Shown here: positions 16,956 to 25,336 of the stretch, piece by piece
Layout: each line of letters starts with the position of its first letter
How positions within the stretch are numbered: the stretch's first letter is position 1
DNA from: Pseudomonas aestuarii
GTDB taxonomy: Bacteria > Pseudomonadota > Gammaproteobacteria > Pseudomonadales > Pseudomonadaceae
Length of the DNA stretch: 57,985 nucleotides
Direction of reading: 5' to 3'
NCBI RefSeq assembly: GCF_027988105.1
Contig: NZ_JAQJZJ010000017.1
Location: 1-57,985 of the forward strand
The notes under the pieces: generated by a model
What the model was told of the DNA's origin: nothing
Databases searched by the model: none
What the model saw: only the letters and a program-made list of their open reading frames with translations
Made by a program: the position numbers and the translations under genes

Positions 16956-17993
16956 ATGATGAACTATTTGCGTAATACCTGGTACATGGCTGCCTGGAGC
17001 GAGGAGCTGGCCGAAGGCGCCTTGTTCAACCGAACCCTGCTGGGCGAATCGATCCTGTTCTACCGTAAAACCGATACCAGCGTAGCGGCGATCAGCAATC
17101 GCTGCCCGCATCGTTTTGCCCCGCTGCACATGGGCACGCTGCAAGGCGACTGTGTGCGGTGCCCCTACCATGGGCTGACCTTCCACAGCGCTGGGAAATG
17201 CAGCCACAACCCGCATGGAGATGGCCGCATTCCCAAGGCGGCGCAAGTCAAGGCGTACCCGGTCATCGAGCAGCATCTGGCCGTCTGGATCTGGATGGGA
17301 GATACGGACAAGGCCGATACATCACTTATACCGGGTTATGCCTTCCTCAGCGCAGCCAAACCCACCGCTCGCAACCTGGGTTATCTACATACCCTTAGCG
17401 ATTATCAACTGCTGACCGACAACATTATGGACCTGAGCCATGTCGATTTCCTGCACCCCGATACACTGGGTGGCGGGGCCCTAAGCCGGGTCGGAGCTAA
17501 GCTGAGTGAACTGGACGGCAACAGGCTGCGCATCCTCTGGGAAGCCTTTGACGAGGTGGCTCCGCCGGCTTTCGCCCCGCACCTGCCGGATCCACAGGCA
17601 CTCGCAGATGTGTGGACTGACGTGGTCTGGTCGCCCCCTGCATCAATGTACCTGTCCACGGGCGTCGCACCCGCAGGAGGCTCGGACGAGCTGGCGGTGA
17701 CCAGCGCCAACCTACACGTGATGACTCCGGAAAGTGAAAACACCACGCATTACTTCTACGCCAACACCCGTTCGTTTCTGCAGGACGATATCGAGTACAA
17801 CCGAATGCTGAACGAGATGTTGGTGGGCATATTCGCCGGCGAGGATAAACCCATCGTAGAGGCACAACAGCGGCTCATGGGCTCGGACGATTTCTGGTCG
17901 CTCAAGCCAATTCTGCTGGCAGGCGATGCGGGCGCAGTTCGAGCTCGGCGGATTCTCGCCGGGATGATCGAACAAGAGCAGCAGGCCGACTAA
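16956..17993 (+). CDS. VanA-type Rieske oxygenase (aromatic ring or O-demethylating), copy 1
   Basis: The large subunit of a two-component Rieske non-haem iron oxygenase of the vanillate O-demethylase group. The 345 residues carry the Rieske cluster motif C50-P-H52 ... C69-P-Y-H72 and the mononuclear iron site N-I-M-D-L-S-H-V-D-F-L-H near 150-161. Two adjacent ATGs are possible; AAAGGA precedes the first. It needs a reductase, and the only candidate in the window is the VanB-type gene at 47399. A demethylating role would release formaldehyde, matching fdhA at 45933. The substrate is unknown, and it is clearly diverged from copy 2 (22012). Confidence 0.88.
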   Translation: MMNYLRNTWYMAAWSEELAEGALFNRTLLGESILFYRKTDTSVAAISNRCPHRFAPLHMGTLQGDCVRCPYHGLTFHSAGKCSHNPHGDGRIPKAAQVKAYPVIEQHLAVWIWMGDTDKADTSLIPGYAFLSAAKPTARNLGYLHTLSDYQLLTDNIMDLSHVDFLHPDTLGGGALSRVGAKLSELDGNRLRILWEAFDEVAPPAFAPHLPDPQALADVWTDVVWSPPASMYLSTGVAPAGGSDELAVTSANLHVMTPESENTTHYFYANTRSFLQDDIEYNRMLNEMLVGIFAGEDKPIVEAQQRLMGSDDFWSLKPILLAGDAGAVRARRILAGMIEQEQQAD

Positions 17994-18029
17994 GTGAGCC
18001 TGGGCGCGGATGGTCCGGGGGGAACGGGC

Positions 18030-19097
18030 TCAGGGCTGCCAGATGCTCTGGCCGTCGCGTATCACCACGCCATGCTCCGGGGCGTGCGCGCTGCGGCGTA
18101 CCACCAACTGCCCGGCGATGATCTCGGCAACGGCGCGACTACCGGGCCGTTCAAGCTGATCGAGAATAATCCGCACCGTCCGCTCGACCATCCGTACCAC
18201 GGGCTGCTGGTACGTCGTTAGTGCAAAGGTCGGCCAGGCGCTGATGGCGATATCGTCGAATCCGACGATCGAAATATCCTTGCCTACATGCCGGCCGAAC
18301 TCATGACTGGCGACGCCGATCGCGGCCAGAGCCATGACATCATTGGCGCAGAAGATCGCGTCGATCTGTGGCTGCGCCGTCAGCAAGCGACGAGTGGCCG
18401 CGGCCCCGCCTTCGAAGGTGAACGCGCCAACCTCGGTGACTGGCGCTCCCCGTCCTGCAGCATCGAGCGCTTCATGGAACGCACGCTGGCGGTCACGGCC
18501 GGTAGATGACGTCGGTTTGCCCGCGATGAAACCGATATGCCGATGGCCCGCCGCGATCAGAAACGCGGCGATCATGCGTGCCCCCGTTACGTTGTCGCTG
18601 GTCACGCTGGAAATGTTGTCGTTGTCGATCCGTCGGTTGAACAGCACCACCGGCAGTCCGATGGCATGGCATTGCTCGGCGAAGCTGGACGACAGGCTGG
18701 CGGAAACCAGGATCAATGCCTCGACGCGGTAACTCAGCACCTCCTCCAGCACCGGATCCGAGTCCTCATGGTTCGCCGTGGAGAACAGCAGGATGCGGTA
18801 GCCGAGCGACTCGAACGAAGCGCTTAACTGTTCGAGCACCTGGGCGTAGAAAGGGTTGTCGAGGCTGGGCACGACCACACCGACGAGGTTGGAGCGACTA
18901 GTGATCAGTGAACGGGCCAGTAGGTTGGGGCGATAACCGAGCTGTGTGGCCGCCTGCCTGACCTTCTCTCGCGTGGCGGGGCCGACACTCGCACCCTGGG
19001 TGAAGGTGCGCGACACGGCGGATTGCGACACACCGGCCAAACGCGCCACGTCCTTGGCGGTTATCGGGCGACGCGATGCATCTATCTGTCCAGTCAT
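18030..19097 (-). CDS. LacI-family transcriptional repressor
   Basis: A 355-residue repressor. An N-terminal helix-turn-helix (D-V-A-R-L-A-G-V-S-Q-S-A-V-S-R-T-F, residues 16-32) and hinge are followed by a periplasmic-binding-protein-like effector domain (about 75-340). AAGGTAGC precedes the ATG. It is divergent from the AhpD-like/HisD-like/SDR operon, and a perfect 16-bp palindrome with a central CG lies between them. It is therefore the probable repressor of that operon and perhaps of itself. Its 3' end converges on VanA-type copy 1 across 36 bp. Confidence 0.92.
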   Translation of the reverse strand: MTGQIDASRRPITAKDVARLAGVSQSAVSRTFTQGASVGPATREKVRQAATQLGYRPNLLARSLITSRSNLVGVVVPSLDNPFYAQVLEQLSASFESLGYRILLFSTANHEDSDPVLEEVLSYRVEALILVSASLSSSFAEQCHAIGLPVVLFNRRIDNDNISSVTSDNVTGARMIAAFLIAAGHRHIGFIAGKPTSSTGRDRQRAFHEALDAAGRGAPVTEVGAFTFEGGAAATRRLLTAQPQIDAIFCANDVMALAAIGVASHEFGRHVGKDISIVGFDDIAISAWPTFALTTYQQPVVRMVERTVRIILDQLERPGSRAVAEIIAGQLVVRRSAHAPEHGVVIRDGQSIWQP

Positions 19098-19230
19098 TGC
19101 TACCTTCGCCCAGTCGTCGCCTCGAGAGGCATAGCTTGGCAGATAAGCGGCCCGATCGAAATGACGTCGTTACGCAGCGAATCTGAACATAAGCAGTTTT
19201 TTAGTGCGCAGATGTAAACGATCAGCTAAA

Positions 19231-19246
19231 TTGCATACGTATGCAA
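19231..19246. promoter_or_regulatory. LacI-type operator, perfect 16-bp palindrome
   Basis: TTGCATACGTATGCAA is fully self-complementary, with the central CG typical of LacI-family operators. It sits 19 bp before the ATG of the AhpD-like gene and 133 bp before the divergent lacI-type gene, placing it over the operon's promoter or early transcribed region. Confidence 0.8.
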
Positions 19247-19265
19247 ACCACAATTGAAGGCCCCA

Positions 19266-19820
19266 ATGACCCCTACGCCACCCCTGCTTACAGATGCACA
19301 GCTCGATGCTGCCGGCGAGTCGCTTGCCCAGCTAGCCCGCGAAGTTCGCGCACGACGCGGTGGTCAGCTGCTGAACCTCGACCGCATGCTGATGCACAGC
19401 GTGCCATTCGCTCAAGGCTGGGGCGCACTGCTTGGGAAGGTCCGCAACGAGCTCGCACTGTCGGCACCCCTGCGCGAACTGGTTATTTGCAAGGTGGCCG
19501 TCCTGACCGGCACTCATTACGAGTATGCCGCGCACAGCAAGGTCTTCCTGAACCTAAGCGGTAGCGAGGCGCAACTGGCGGCGCTGACGAACCCAGCGAG
19601 CGAAACCACTGCCGAGCTGTTCAGCTCACTCGAGCACCAGGCCCTCACTATCGCCACCCAGATGACCCACCAACTACAAGTCGACCATGATCTGCTCACC
19701 AATCTCCGCAGTCGGCTCGGAGATACGCAGCTGGTCGAGCTGGTCGGTGTGATTGCCGCCTACAACATGGTCGCGCGCGTTCTCATCGCGCTCGACATCC
19801 CCCTCGAACCACAGCCATGA
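19266..19820 (+). CDS. Carboxymuconolactone decarboxylase / AhpD-like family protein
   Basis: A 184-residue all-helical protein of the CMD/AhpD fold. The core segment L-R-E-L-V-I-C-K-V-A-V-L-T-G-T-H-Y-E-Y-A-A-H has a single Cys and the family's conserved E-x-x-x-H. It lacks the Cys-x-x-Cys pair of peroxidatic AhpD, which argues against peroxidase function. The start at 19266 has GAAGG at good spacing; a TTG 12 bases earlier is less likely. It is first in the LacI-controlled operon. Such proteins often accompany HisD-like dehydrogenases in catabolic clusters, with unproven function. Confidence 0.8.
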   Translation: MTPTPPLLTDAQLDAAGESLAQLAREVRARRGGQLLNLDRMLMHSVPFAQGWGALLGKVRNELALSAPLRELVICKVAVLTGTHYEYAAHSKVFLNLSGSEAQLAALTNPASETTAELFSSLEHQALTIATQMTHQLQVDHDLLTNLRSRLGDTQLVELVGVIAAYNMVARVLIALDIPLEPQP

Positions 19821-19836
19821 AAGCAGGAGTACAACA

Positions 19837-21120
19837 ATGATTCGCCATCTGAAAAAAGGTAAGCCCGTCGAGACCAAGGCCGAGCTCAATGCGCAGGTTC
19901 GCTCCACCGTCGAGTCCATCATTCGCGATATCGAGCAGCAGGGAGAGGCGGCCGTGCGTACGTACTCCGAGCGTTTCGACCAGTGGAATCCGCCATCCTT
20001 GCGTTTGAGTCAGGACGAGATCCAGACATGCATCGACAGTCTATCCGCGCAAGCTATCCAGGATATCAAGTTCGCTCAGGCGCAGATCCGCCGCTTCGCG
20101 CAGATCCAGTTGATGTCGATGCGTGACGTCGAGGTCGAAACCCTCCCTGGCGTAGTGCTCGGCCACAAGAACATCCCGGTCAACTCGGTTGGTTGTTACA
20201 TCCCCGGCGGCAAATACCCGCTATTGGCCTCGGCTCACATGAGCGTGCTCACAGCCAAGGTGGCCGGCGTAAAGCGTGTGATCGCCTGCGCCCCGCCGTT
20301 CGAAGGCAAGCCGTCAGCTGCAATCATTGCTGCGATGGCCTTGGCCGGTGCCGATGAAATCTACGTGATGGGCGGCGTTCAGGGTGTCGCGGCGATGGCG
20401 TTGGGCACCGAATCCATCGCTCCGGTGGACATGATCGTTGGGCCGGGCAATGCCTACGTCGCCGAAGCCAAGCGCCAGCTGTTCGGACGCGTCGGCATTG
20501 ACCTGTTCGCCGGACCGACCGAGACGATGGTTATTTGTGACGATACGGTGGACGCCGAGCTGGTCGCAGTCGATCTGCTGGGCCAAGCCGAACATGGCCC
20601 AACCTCTCCAGCCATCTGCGTGACGATCAGCAGGGCCATTGCCGAGCAGCTGCCAGCCGCAATCGAAGCGGTACTGGCACGCCTGGATACAGCACCCGTT
20701 GCCCGCCAGGCTTGGCAGGAATATGGAGAAATAATCCTCTGCGATACCGAGGATGAAATGCTGCAGGAGTCAGAGCGCATTTGCTCCGAGCATGTACAGG
20801 TAATGACCCGTGACCCGGACTGGTTCCTCGAGCGCATGACCAACTATGGCGGGCTGTTCCTCGGTGCTCGTACCAACGTCTCCTATGGCGACAAGGTGAT
20901 CGGTACCAATCACACGCTGCCGACCATGGGTGCGGGCCGCTACACCGGCGGGCTATGGGTCGGCAAGTTCATCAAGACCCACACCTATCAGCGCATACTG
21001 ACTGATGAAGCCTCGGTAATGATCGGTGAGTACTGCTCACGGCTGTGCGCTCTGGAGCATTTCTCTGGCCATAAGGAACAAGCAGATATCCGCGTGCGCC
21101 GCATGAAAAAAACTGTCTGA
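19837..21120 (+). CDS. HisD-family dehydrogenase, HpsN-like (catabolic, not histidine biosynthesis)
   Basis: A 427-residue zinc- and NAD-dependent alcohol dehydrogenase of the histidinol dehydrogenase family that oxidises a terminal alcohol to an acid in two steps. The catalytic Q-A-E-H is at 250-253. The late signature G-T-N-H-T-L-P-T-x-G-A-x-R-Y-T-G-G-L-W resembles sulfopropanediol 3-dehydrogenase (HpsN) relatives more than biosynthetic HisD. Context agrees: no his genes, but a LacI repressor, an AhpD-like gene and an SDR. GCAGGAG precedes the start at 19837, 16 bp after the AhpD-like stop. A likely role is oxidation of a side-chain or polyol alcohol. Confidence 0.82.
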   Translation: MIRHLKKGKPVETKAELNAQVRSTVESIIRDIEQQGEAAVRTYSERFDQWNPPSLRLSQDEIQTCIDSLSAQAIQDIKFAQAQIRRFAQIQLMSMRDVEVETLPGVVLGHKNIPVNSVGCYIPGGKYPLLASAHMSVLTAKVAGVKRVIACAPPFEGKPSAAIIAAMALAGADEIYVMGGVQGVAAMALGTESIAPVDMIVGPGNAYVAEAKRQLFGRVGIDLFAGPTETMVICDDTVDAELVAVDLLGQAEHGPTSPAICVTISRAIAEQLPAAIEAVLARLDTAPVARQAWQEYGEIILCDTEDEMLQESERICSEHVQVMTRDPDWFLERMTNYGGLFLGARTNVSYGDKVIGTNHTLPTMGAGRYTGGLWVGKFIKTHTYQRILTDEASVMIGEYCSRLCALEHFSGHKEQADIRVRRMKKTV

Positions 21121-21133
21121 GGACAACGCTGAC

Positions 21134-21886
21134 ATGGATACATTGAAAGGCAAGGTGGCATTGGTCACCGGTGGCGCAGGGGGGCTGGGCACCGCGATCT
21201 GCCAGCACCTGGCTCGTGAAGGTGCAAGTATCGTGGTGGGCTACAATGGCTCGCGCGAGCCGGCCGAGCGTCTGGCTGCAGGGCTACCGGGAGAGAGCCG
21301 GCAGCACGTGGCTCTCCCTGCGCCAGTCACTGACAGCTCGGCACTCGCCGAACTGGCTGCGCAAGTCGAACGCCGTTACGGACGGCTAGACCTGTTGGTC
21401 AATTGCGCAGGCACCACACGTTTTGTTGCCCACGACGACCTGGATGGTCTGGACGATGCGCTGATCGATCAGATACTTGCGACGAACGTGCGCGGGCCCT
21501 TCGCCTGCGTGCGCGCTCTGCGCCCGTTGCTGCAAAAGAGCGGTGATGGACTGGTGGTGAATATCACCTCGATCGCGGCGGTCACGGCAATGGGCAGCAA
21601 CGTCATGTACTGCGCATCCAAGGCCGCGGTGGACAACATGACCCGCTCGCTCGCCCGCGCCTTGGCGCCGACGGTGCGAGTGGTGTCAGTAGCACCGGGG
21701 CTGACCGACACCGAGTTCGTTAAAGGGCTCGATGACAACTGGCGCAACGAACAGGCCGAACGCACGCCCCTCAAGCGGCTCGCCAAACCTGACGAAGTGG
21801 CCGCAGCGGTACTCGCACTGGCAACGCAGCTGACCTTCACCACCGGGGCGATTATCCCGGTCGATGGCGGCAGGCCGCTGACCTAA
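21134..21886 (+). CDS. Short-chain dehydrogenase/reductase (classical SDR)
   Basis: A 250-residue NAD(P)-dependent oxidoreductase with T-G-G-A-G-G-L-G at 12-19, N-C-A-G near 90, the active-site serine in N-I-T-S-I-A and Y-C-A-S-K-A-A near 157. The C-terminal G-A-I-I-P-V-D-G-G is standard for FabG-like SDRs. It starts 13 bp after the HisD-like gene and is the last gene of the LacI operon. Together the two dehydrogenases could epimerise and oxidise one hydroxyl, as in HpsN/O/P-type systems; this is inference. Confidence 0.88.
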   Translation: MDTLKGKVALVTGGAGGLGTAICQHLAREGASIVVGYNGSREPAERLAAGLPGESRQHVALPAPVTDSSALAELAAQVERRYGRLDLLVNCAGTTRFVAHDDLDGLDDALIDQILATNVRGPFACVRALRPLLQKSGDGLVVNITSIAAVTAMGSNVMYCASKAAVDNMTRSLARALAPTVRVVSVAPGLTDTEFVKGLDDNWRNEQAERTPLKRLAKPDEVAAAVLALATQLTFTTGAIIPVDGGRPLT

Positions 21887-21898
21887 GCAGTGATATCT

Positions 21899-21935
21899 GT
21901 GGTGCCCGGCCAAGCTACGCTGCGCCGGGCACCAC
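21899..21935 (+). terminator. Strong stem-loop after the SDR gene
   Basis: A 12-bp perfect stem (GTGGTGCCCGGC/GCCGGGCACCAC) with a 13-base loop starts 12 bp after the SDR stop. It has no T run, so it may act as an RNA-stabilising end or a weak terminator between convergent genes. Confidence 0.55.
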
Positions 21936-22011
21936 CCATAGTGAAGTAGCTCATCACAGCAATTGAAAGCCTGGTATCTGAGCCCCCTTCTTCCCTAGCC
22001 TGCCATTGTGT

Positions 22012-23058
22012 TCAAGCAGAGTTCTGGGCGCCCTGCTCGTCCGCAATAAGCTTGTCCAGTACCCGCCGCGCACGCACAGCACCCGCATCGCCGGGCAGCA
22101 GGACTGGCTTGAGCGACCAGAAATCGGCGTCGCCAATCGCTTTTTGCTGCGCTTCGAGCATCGGCAAGTCTTCCTTGCTGAACGGCTCGTACAGGCCGGA
22201 GACCTGTTGCTCGGCAATTTGCGCGCCCTGCTCGCCCAGTTCATGAGGCATCGGAAAAGCGAACCAGTAGTGCGTGGTGGTCTCGGTCTCGGGCGTGAAC
22301 AGGTGCGGCAACGGCGTCTCCCGGCCCTCGCTGCGCGCCTCGCCGGTCGCGACTGCGCCGGCCAGCAACAGCATGTTGGCCGGCGCGTCCCAGCGCACAT
22401 CGATCCAGCGATCAACCGTGGTGCCGGCGGGAATTCCCATGGCTGCGTAGAGGAAGTCCGGCATGATCTCGGCCACAATCAGGCGGTAGGACCAGACCGT
22501 ATTGCCTTGCTGCTCGACTTTGGTGATGGACTGACTCACGTCATCGCTGCCCAAGGTACCGGGGTGCAGGTACTGAATGTGCGACAGATCGAGGATATTG
22601 TCCGACTCAAGCACATAGTTCGCACGGGCGAGCAGGTAACGCTTAGCGACATACATGTGCTGCGGATCCATGCATGAAAAGTCGGGAATCAGCGACTCGT
22701 CAGCCTGCTCATCATCGCCCATCCAGATCCAGATTAGGCTGTATTTTTCGACAACGCGATAGGACTTGACCTTTGCCGCGCGCGGTATAGCACCGTCGCC
22801 GTGAGGATTTTTAGTGCAGGCACCGGAGCCGTCGAACTGCAGCCCATGATAGGCGCACTGAACGGTATTGCCGCACAGCTTGCCCATCGAAAGCGGAGCG
22901 AAGCGATGAGGGCAGCGGTCGAGGACCGCCTGGACCATGCCCGCTTCGTCGCGAAAGAACAACACCTGCTCGTCGAGCAGCATACGAGTAAACAGTTCAC
23001 CGGGTTTCACTTCGTTATCCCAGGCGGCCACGTACCAAACGTTTCGTAGATAAGCCAT
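22012..23058 (-). CDS. VanA-type Rieske oxygenase, copy 2
   Basis: A second two-component Rieske oxygenase large subunit, 348 residues. The cluster motif is C49-P-H51 ... C68-A-Y-H71 and the mononuclear iron site is D-N-I-L-D-L-S-H-I-Q-Y-L-H near 150-162. The C-terminal F-W-S-L-K-P-V-L-L-P-G-D-A-G-A-V-R-A-R-R closely matches copy 1, showing common descent, but the Rieske spacing residues and central region differ. The start at 23058 has GTGAGGA upstream; the longer frame adds 35 residues with no family counterpart. It is divergent from a TetR gene across 184 bp. No reductase is adjacent. Confidence 0.88.
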   Translation of the reverse strand: MAYLRNVWYVAAWDNEVKPGELFTRMLLDEQVLFFRDEAGMVQAVLDRCPHRFAPLSMGKLCGNTVQCAYHGLQFDGSGACTKNPHGDGAIPRAAKVKSYRVVEKYSLIWIWMGDDEQADESLIPDFSCMDPQHMYVAKRYLLARANYVLESDNILDLSHIQYLHPGTLGSDDVSQSITKVEQQGNTVWSYRLIVAEIMPDFLYAAMGIPAGTTVDRWIDVRWDAPANMLLLAGAVATGEARSEGRETPLPHLFTPETETTTHYWFAFPMPHELGEQGAQIAEQQVSGLYEPFSKEDLPMLEAQQKAIGDADFWSLKPVLLPGDAGAVRARRVLDKLIADEQGAQNSA

Positions 23059-23188
23059 ATTGTTTTTATCCTCACCAAACCATGCGAAAAGCCATCGCCC
23101 AACCGGCGATCGCGCTTTGCTACCCTGTACCCGGGTCCCAGCAGCAGAAGCCCCTGCAGGCATCTCTGGCTGCCGCCCGCTGAACAGA

Positions 23189-23205
23189 TGTAAGCTGCGC
23201 TCACA
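23189..23205. promoter_or_regulatory. Candidate TetR operator between oxygenase and tetR-type gene
   Basis: The inverted repeat TGTAAGC-N3-GCTCACA has one mismatch between arms and lies 38 bp upstream of the TetR start and 131 bp upstream of the oxygenase start. Its place in the divergent promoter region fits autoregulation plus control of the oxygenase. Confidence 0.5.
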
Positions 23206-23242
23206 TTAGCGTCGCTATCCGGTTCCGTCAATGAAGGTACTC

Positions 23243-23863
23243 ATGAGCGATACACGGTCTTATCACCACGGCAATCTCCGCCAGGCCTTACTCGACGCCG
23301 CGCTCGAGGTCATCGAGCGCGATGGCTATCAGGCGCTATCACTTCGCGAACTGGCACAGGTCGTTGCCGTCTCGCGCGCCGCCCCTTACCGCCACTTCAC
23401 CGATCGCGACGCACTGCTGACCGCGTGCGCCTGCGAGGGATTTCAGCTGTTGCTGAACGATCACCGACAAGTGATGGCCGGCTCGCAAAGCCCGCAGGAG
23501 AAAGCCCAAGCGCTGGGTCGGGCCTTCCTCGACTTTGCCGAGCGACGCCCAGGCCTATTCATGCTGATGTTTGATTCTGGCTTGTTGGTACAAGCCAATG
23601 AAGCGGACGAACTAGGCGGGTTGTTGCACGAGACCTATGAGCAGATCGGCGCGAGTGTGGCGAGCGCGCTTGGCAGCGCGGATGTGAAGCAAGTGAGGGT
23701 GCGGCTCGTGGCAATGTGGTCGACACTCTATGGTTATGCCAGGTTGAGACAGAGCCATATGCTCAAGCCCTACATGCTGGAACAATTGAGCCGGGCAGAC
23801 ACGGAAAACGCCGTGATTGCCGCCGCCTTCGGCCCATTGCCAAGCAATGGCTGTTCGGTATAG
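23243..23863 (+). CDS. TetR-family transcriptional regulator
   Basis: A 206-residue regulator. The N-terminal helix-turn-helix (Y-H-H-G-N-L-R-Q-A-L-L-D-A-A, then L-S-L-R-E-L-A-Q-V-V-A-V-S) is typical of the TetR/AcrR group with a WHG-type C-terminal domain. ATG at 23243 is preferred over one 12 bases upstream because AAGG lies five bases before it. It is divergent from VanA-type copy 2 and convergent with the SDR pseudogene. It probably represses one of them in response to an aromatic ligand. Confidence 0.88.
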   Translation: MSDTRSYHHGNLRQALLDAALEVIERDGYQALSLRELAQVVAVSRAAPYRHFTDRDALLTACACEGFQLLLNDHRQVMAGSQSPQEKAQALGRAFLDFAERRPGLFMLMFDSGLLVQANEADELGGLLHETYEQIGASVASALGSADVKQVRVRLVAMWSTLYGYARLRQSHMLKPYMLEQLSRADTENAVIAAAFGPLPSNGCSV

Positions 23864-23902
23864 GCCATAAGCAACACAACAAATCGAAAGCGTGTGCCTA
23901 AC

Positions 23903-24678
23903 TCAGTTGCCGTCTCCAATGGTAGTACCGCCATCAACCACGATGTTCTGACCAGTAATAAAGCCCCCCCAGGCGCGGCCAGCAACAGTGCCAGTGCGGC
24001 AATTTCATCGGGCGTACCGACACGGCGCAGCGGGGTCAGGGCCAGGCGCTTTTCTATCACCTCGGGCCGATCAGTCAGCGGTCGAGCGAACTCGGTCTGG
24101 ATTACCCCGGGGCTGATCGCATTGACGCGAATGTTCGACGGCCCCCACTCCACCGCCAGGTTGCGTGCCAGCTGAGCCAGGCCGGCCTTTGACAGGCCGT
24201 AAAGGCCAAGGCCCTTGTTGCCGCGTACGCCAGCGATACTGGCCATCAACACCACGCTGCCGCCGCCCTGCGCCGCCATCTGCGGCAGCAGAGCGCTGGT
24301 CAGCCACAGGGCGCTGCGCAAGTTAACTGTCATGGTCAGGTCCCAGTCGGCATCGCTGGCGCTGCCGATCGGCCCCATGTGCGGCGCTATGCCAGCGTTG
24401 CAAGCCAGCACATCGATACGACCAAAGCGCTCATTTACGTCAGCAGCAAGCCGCACGACTGCAGCCTGAGAACTCAGGTCGGCGGTGAAAGACTGAGCCT
24501 CAAGGCCTTCTCCATTGAGCATGAGCGCGACACGCGAACAATCCTCGGCATTCTCGCTAGAGATCGCCAGGCGTGCGCCAGCACGGCCGTATTGGCGAGC
24601 AATCGCCAAGCCAATGCCGCGAGTAGCGCCGGTGATCAGCGCGACTTTACCGGAGAGATCGAACAGTTGGTTATTCAC
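23903..24678 (-). pseudogene. Short-chain dehydrogenase with one-base frameshift in a G7 tract
   Basis: A classical SDR (G-A-T-R-G-I-G-L near residues 17-24, N-A-G-I near 95, Y-G-L-S-K-A-G near 160). After L-A-A-P-G-G the frame shifts at a run of seven G (23964-23970, C on the plus strand). Adding one G restores the family ending F-I-T-G-Q-N-I-V-V-D-G-G-T-T and a TGA stop at 23903-23905. As written, the frame runs on to 23770, into the TetR gene. The cause may be a real mutation, slippage-based phase variation or a sequencing error. It is the last gene of the RND/MFS/reductase block, 11 bp after the RutE-like gene. Confidence 0.82.
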
Positions 24679-24689
24679 GATTTATCCCT

Positions 24690-25280
24690 TCACACCAGTT
24701 GGCAAGTTTCTTCGAACTCAAGCCGAATGCCTGCAGGGCGCAGTTTCTGAGGATCGCCATAACCCAAGCAGCAGAGGAAATTGCTCTTCCAGCGGCCATC
24801 CGAGAAGAACTCGGCGTCTACCTGGGCGTTGTCAAAGCCCGACATCGGCCCGCAATCCAAACCCAGCGCACGCGCCGCCACGATCAAGTACGCGCCCTGC
24901 AGGCTGCCGTTACGCAAGGCACCAACATAGGCCGCCTGCGGGTTTTCACGGTAAACCGCTCCAGCGTCGTAGATTGGAAACAGCTCGGGCAAGCGCTCGT
25001 AAAATTGGCTGTCGTAAGCGACGATCACCGTTATGGGTGCACCCAGCATCTTGTCGCCGTTGTGGCCTTTCAGCGCGGGCAGCAGACGCTGCTTAGCCTC
25101 GGGCGTACGAACAAAGACGAAACGCGCAGGGCTGCAATTATTGCTGGTTGGCCCCTGACGCAGCAGGCCGTACAACTGCTCAAGCTGGCCATCGGTGACC
25201 GGGCGGTCGAACCAGGCGTTATGCGATCGGGCCTCTAGGAATAGCTGATTGAGCGCTTTAGATGAAAGGGGTTGACTCAT
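24690..25280 (-). CDS. Nitroreductase-family reductase, RutE-like (malonic semialdehyde reductase type)
   Basis: A 196-residue FMN oxidoreductase. G-P-T-S-N-N-C-S-P-A-R-F-V-F-V-R-T near the N-terminus, F-Y-E-R-L-P-E-L-F-P and A-R-A-L-G-L-D-C-G-P-M-S-G-F-D match the HadB/RutE group, which reduces malonic semialdehyde to 3-hydroxypropionate. Length equals E. coli RutE. The start at 25280 has GGAG upstream; the longer frame overlaps the MFS gene. No other rut genes are near, so it may instead reduce a reactive enone or semialdehyde made by the island's pathways. Confidence 0.82.
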   Translation of the reverse strand: MSQPLSSKALNQLFLEARSHNAWFDRPVTDGQLEQLYGLLRQGPTSNNCSPARFVFVRTPEAKQRLLPALKGHNGDKMLGAPITVIVAYDSQFYERLPELFPIYDAGAVYRENPQAAYVGALRNGSLQGAYLIVAARALGLDCGPMSGFDNAQVDAEFFSDGRWKSNFLCCLGYGDPQKLRPAGIRLEFEETCQLV

Positions 25281-25336
25281 ATCGAACTCCATTAAATTTC
25301 GTACGGCCGGGTGAGCTCCGACCTTCATGTAAGTAC

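Noticed and set aside
17996..18029. Possible terminator between VanA-type copy 1 and the LacI gene
   Set aside because: Only a short GAGCC/GGCTC pairing with a long loop and no T run.
19837..21120. Biosynthetic histidinol dehydrogenase (hisD)
   Set aside because: Context lacks his genes and the late signature fits HpsN-like catabolic members better.
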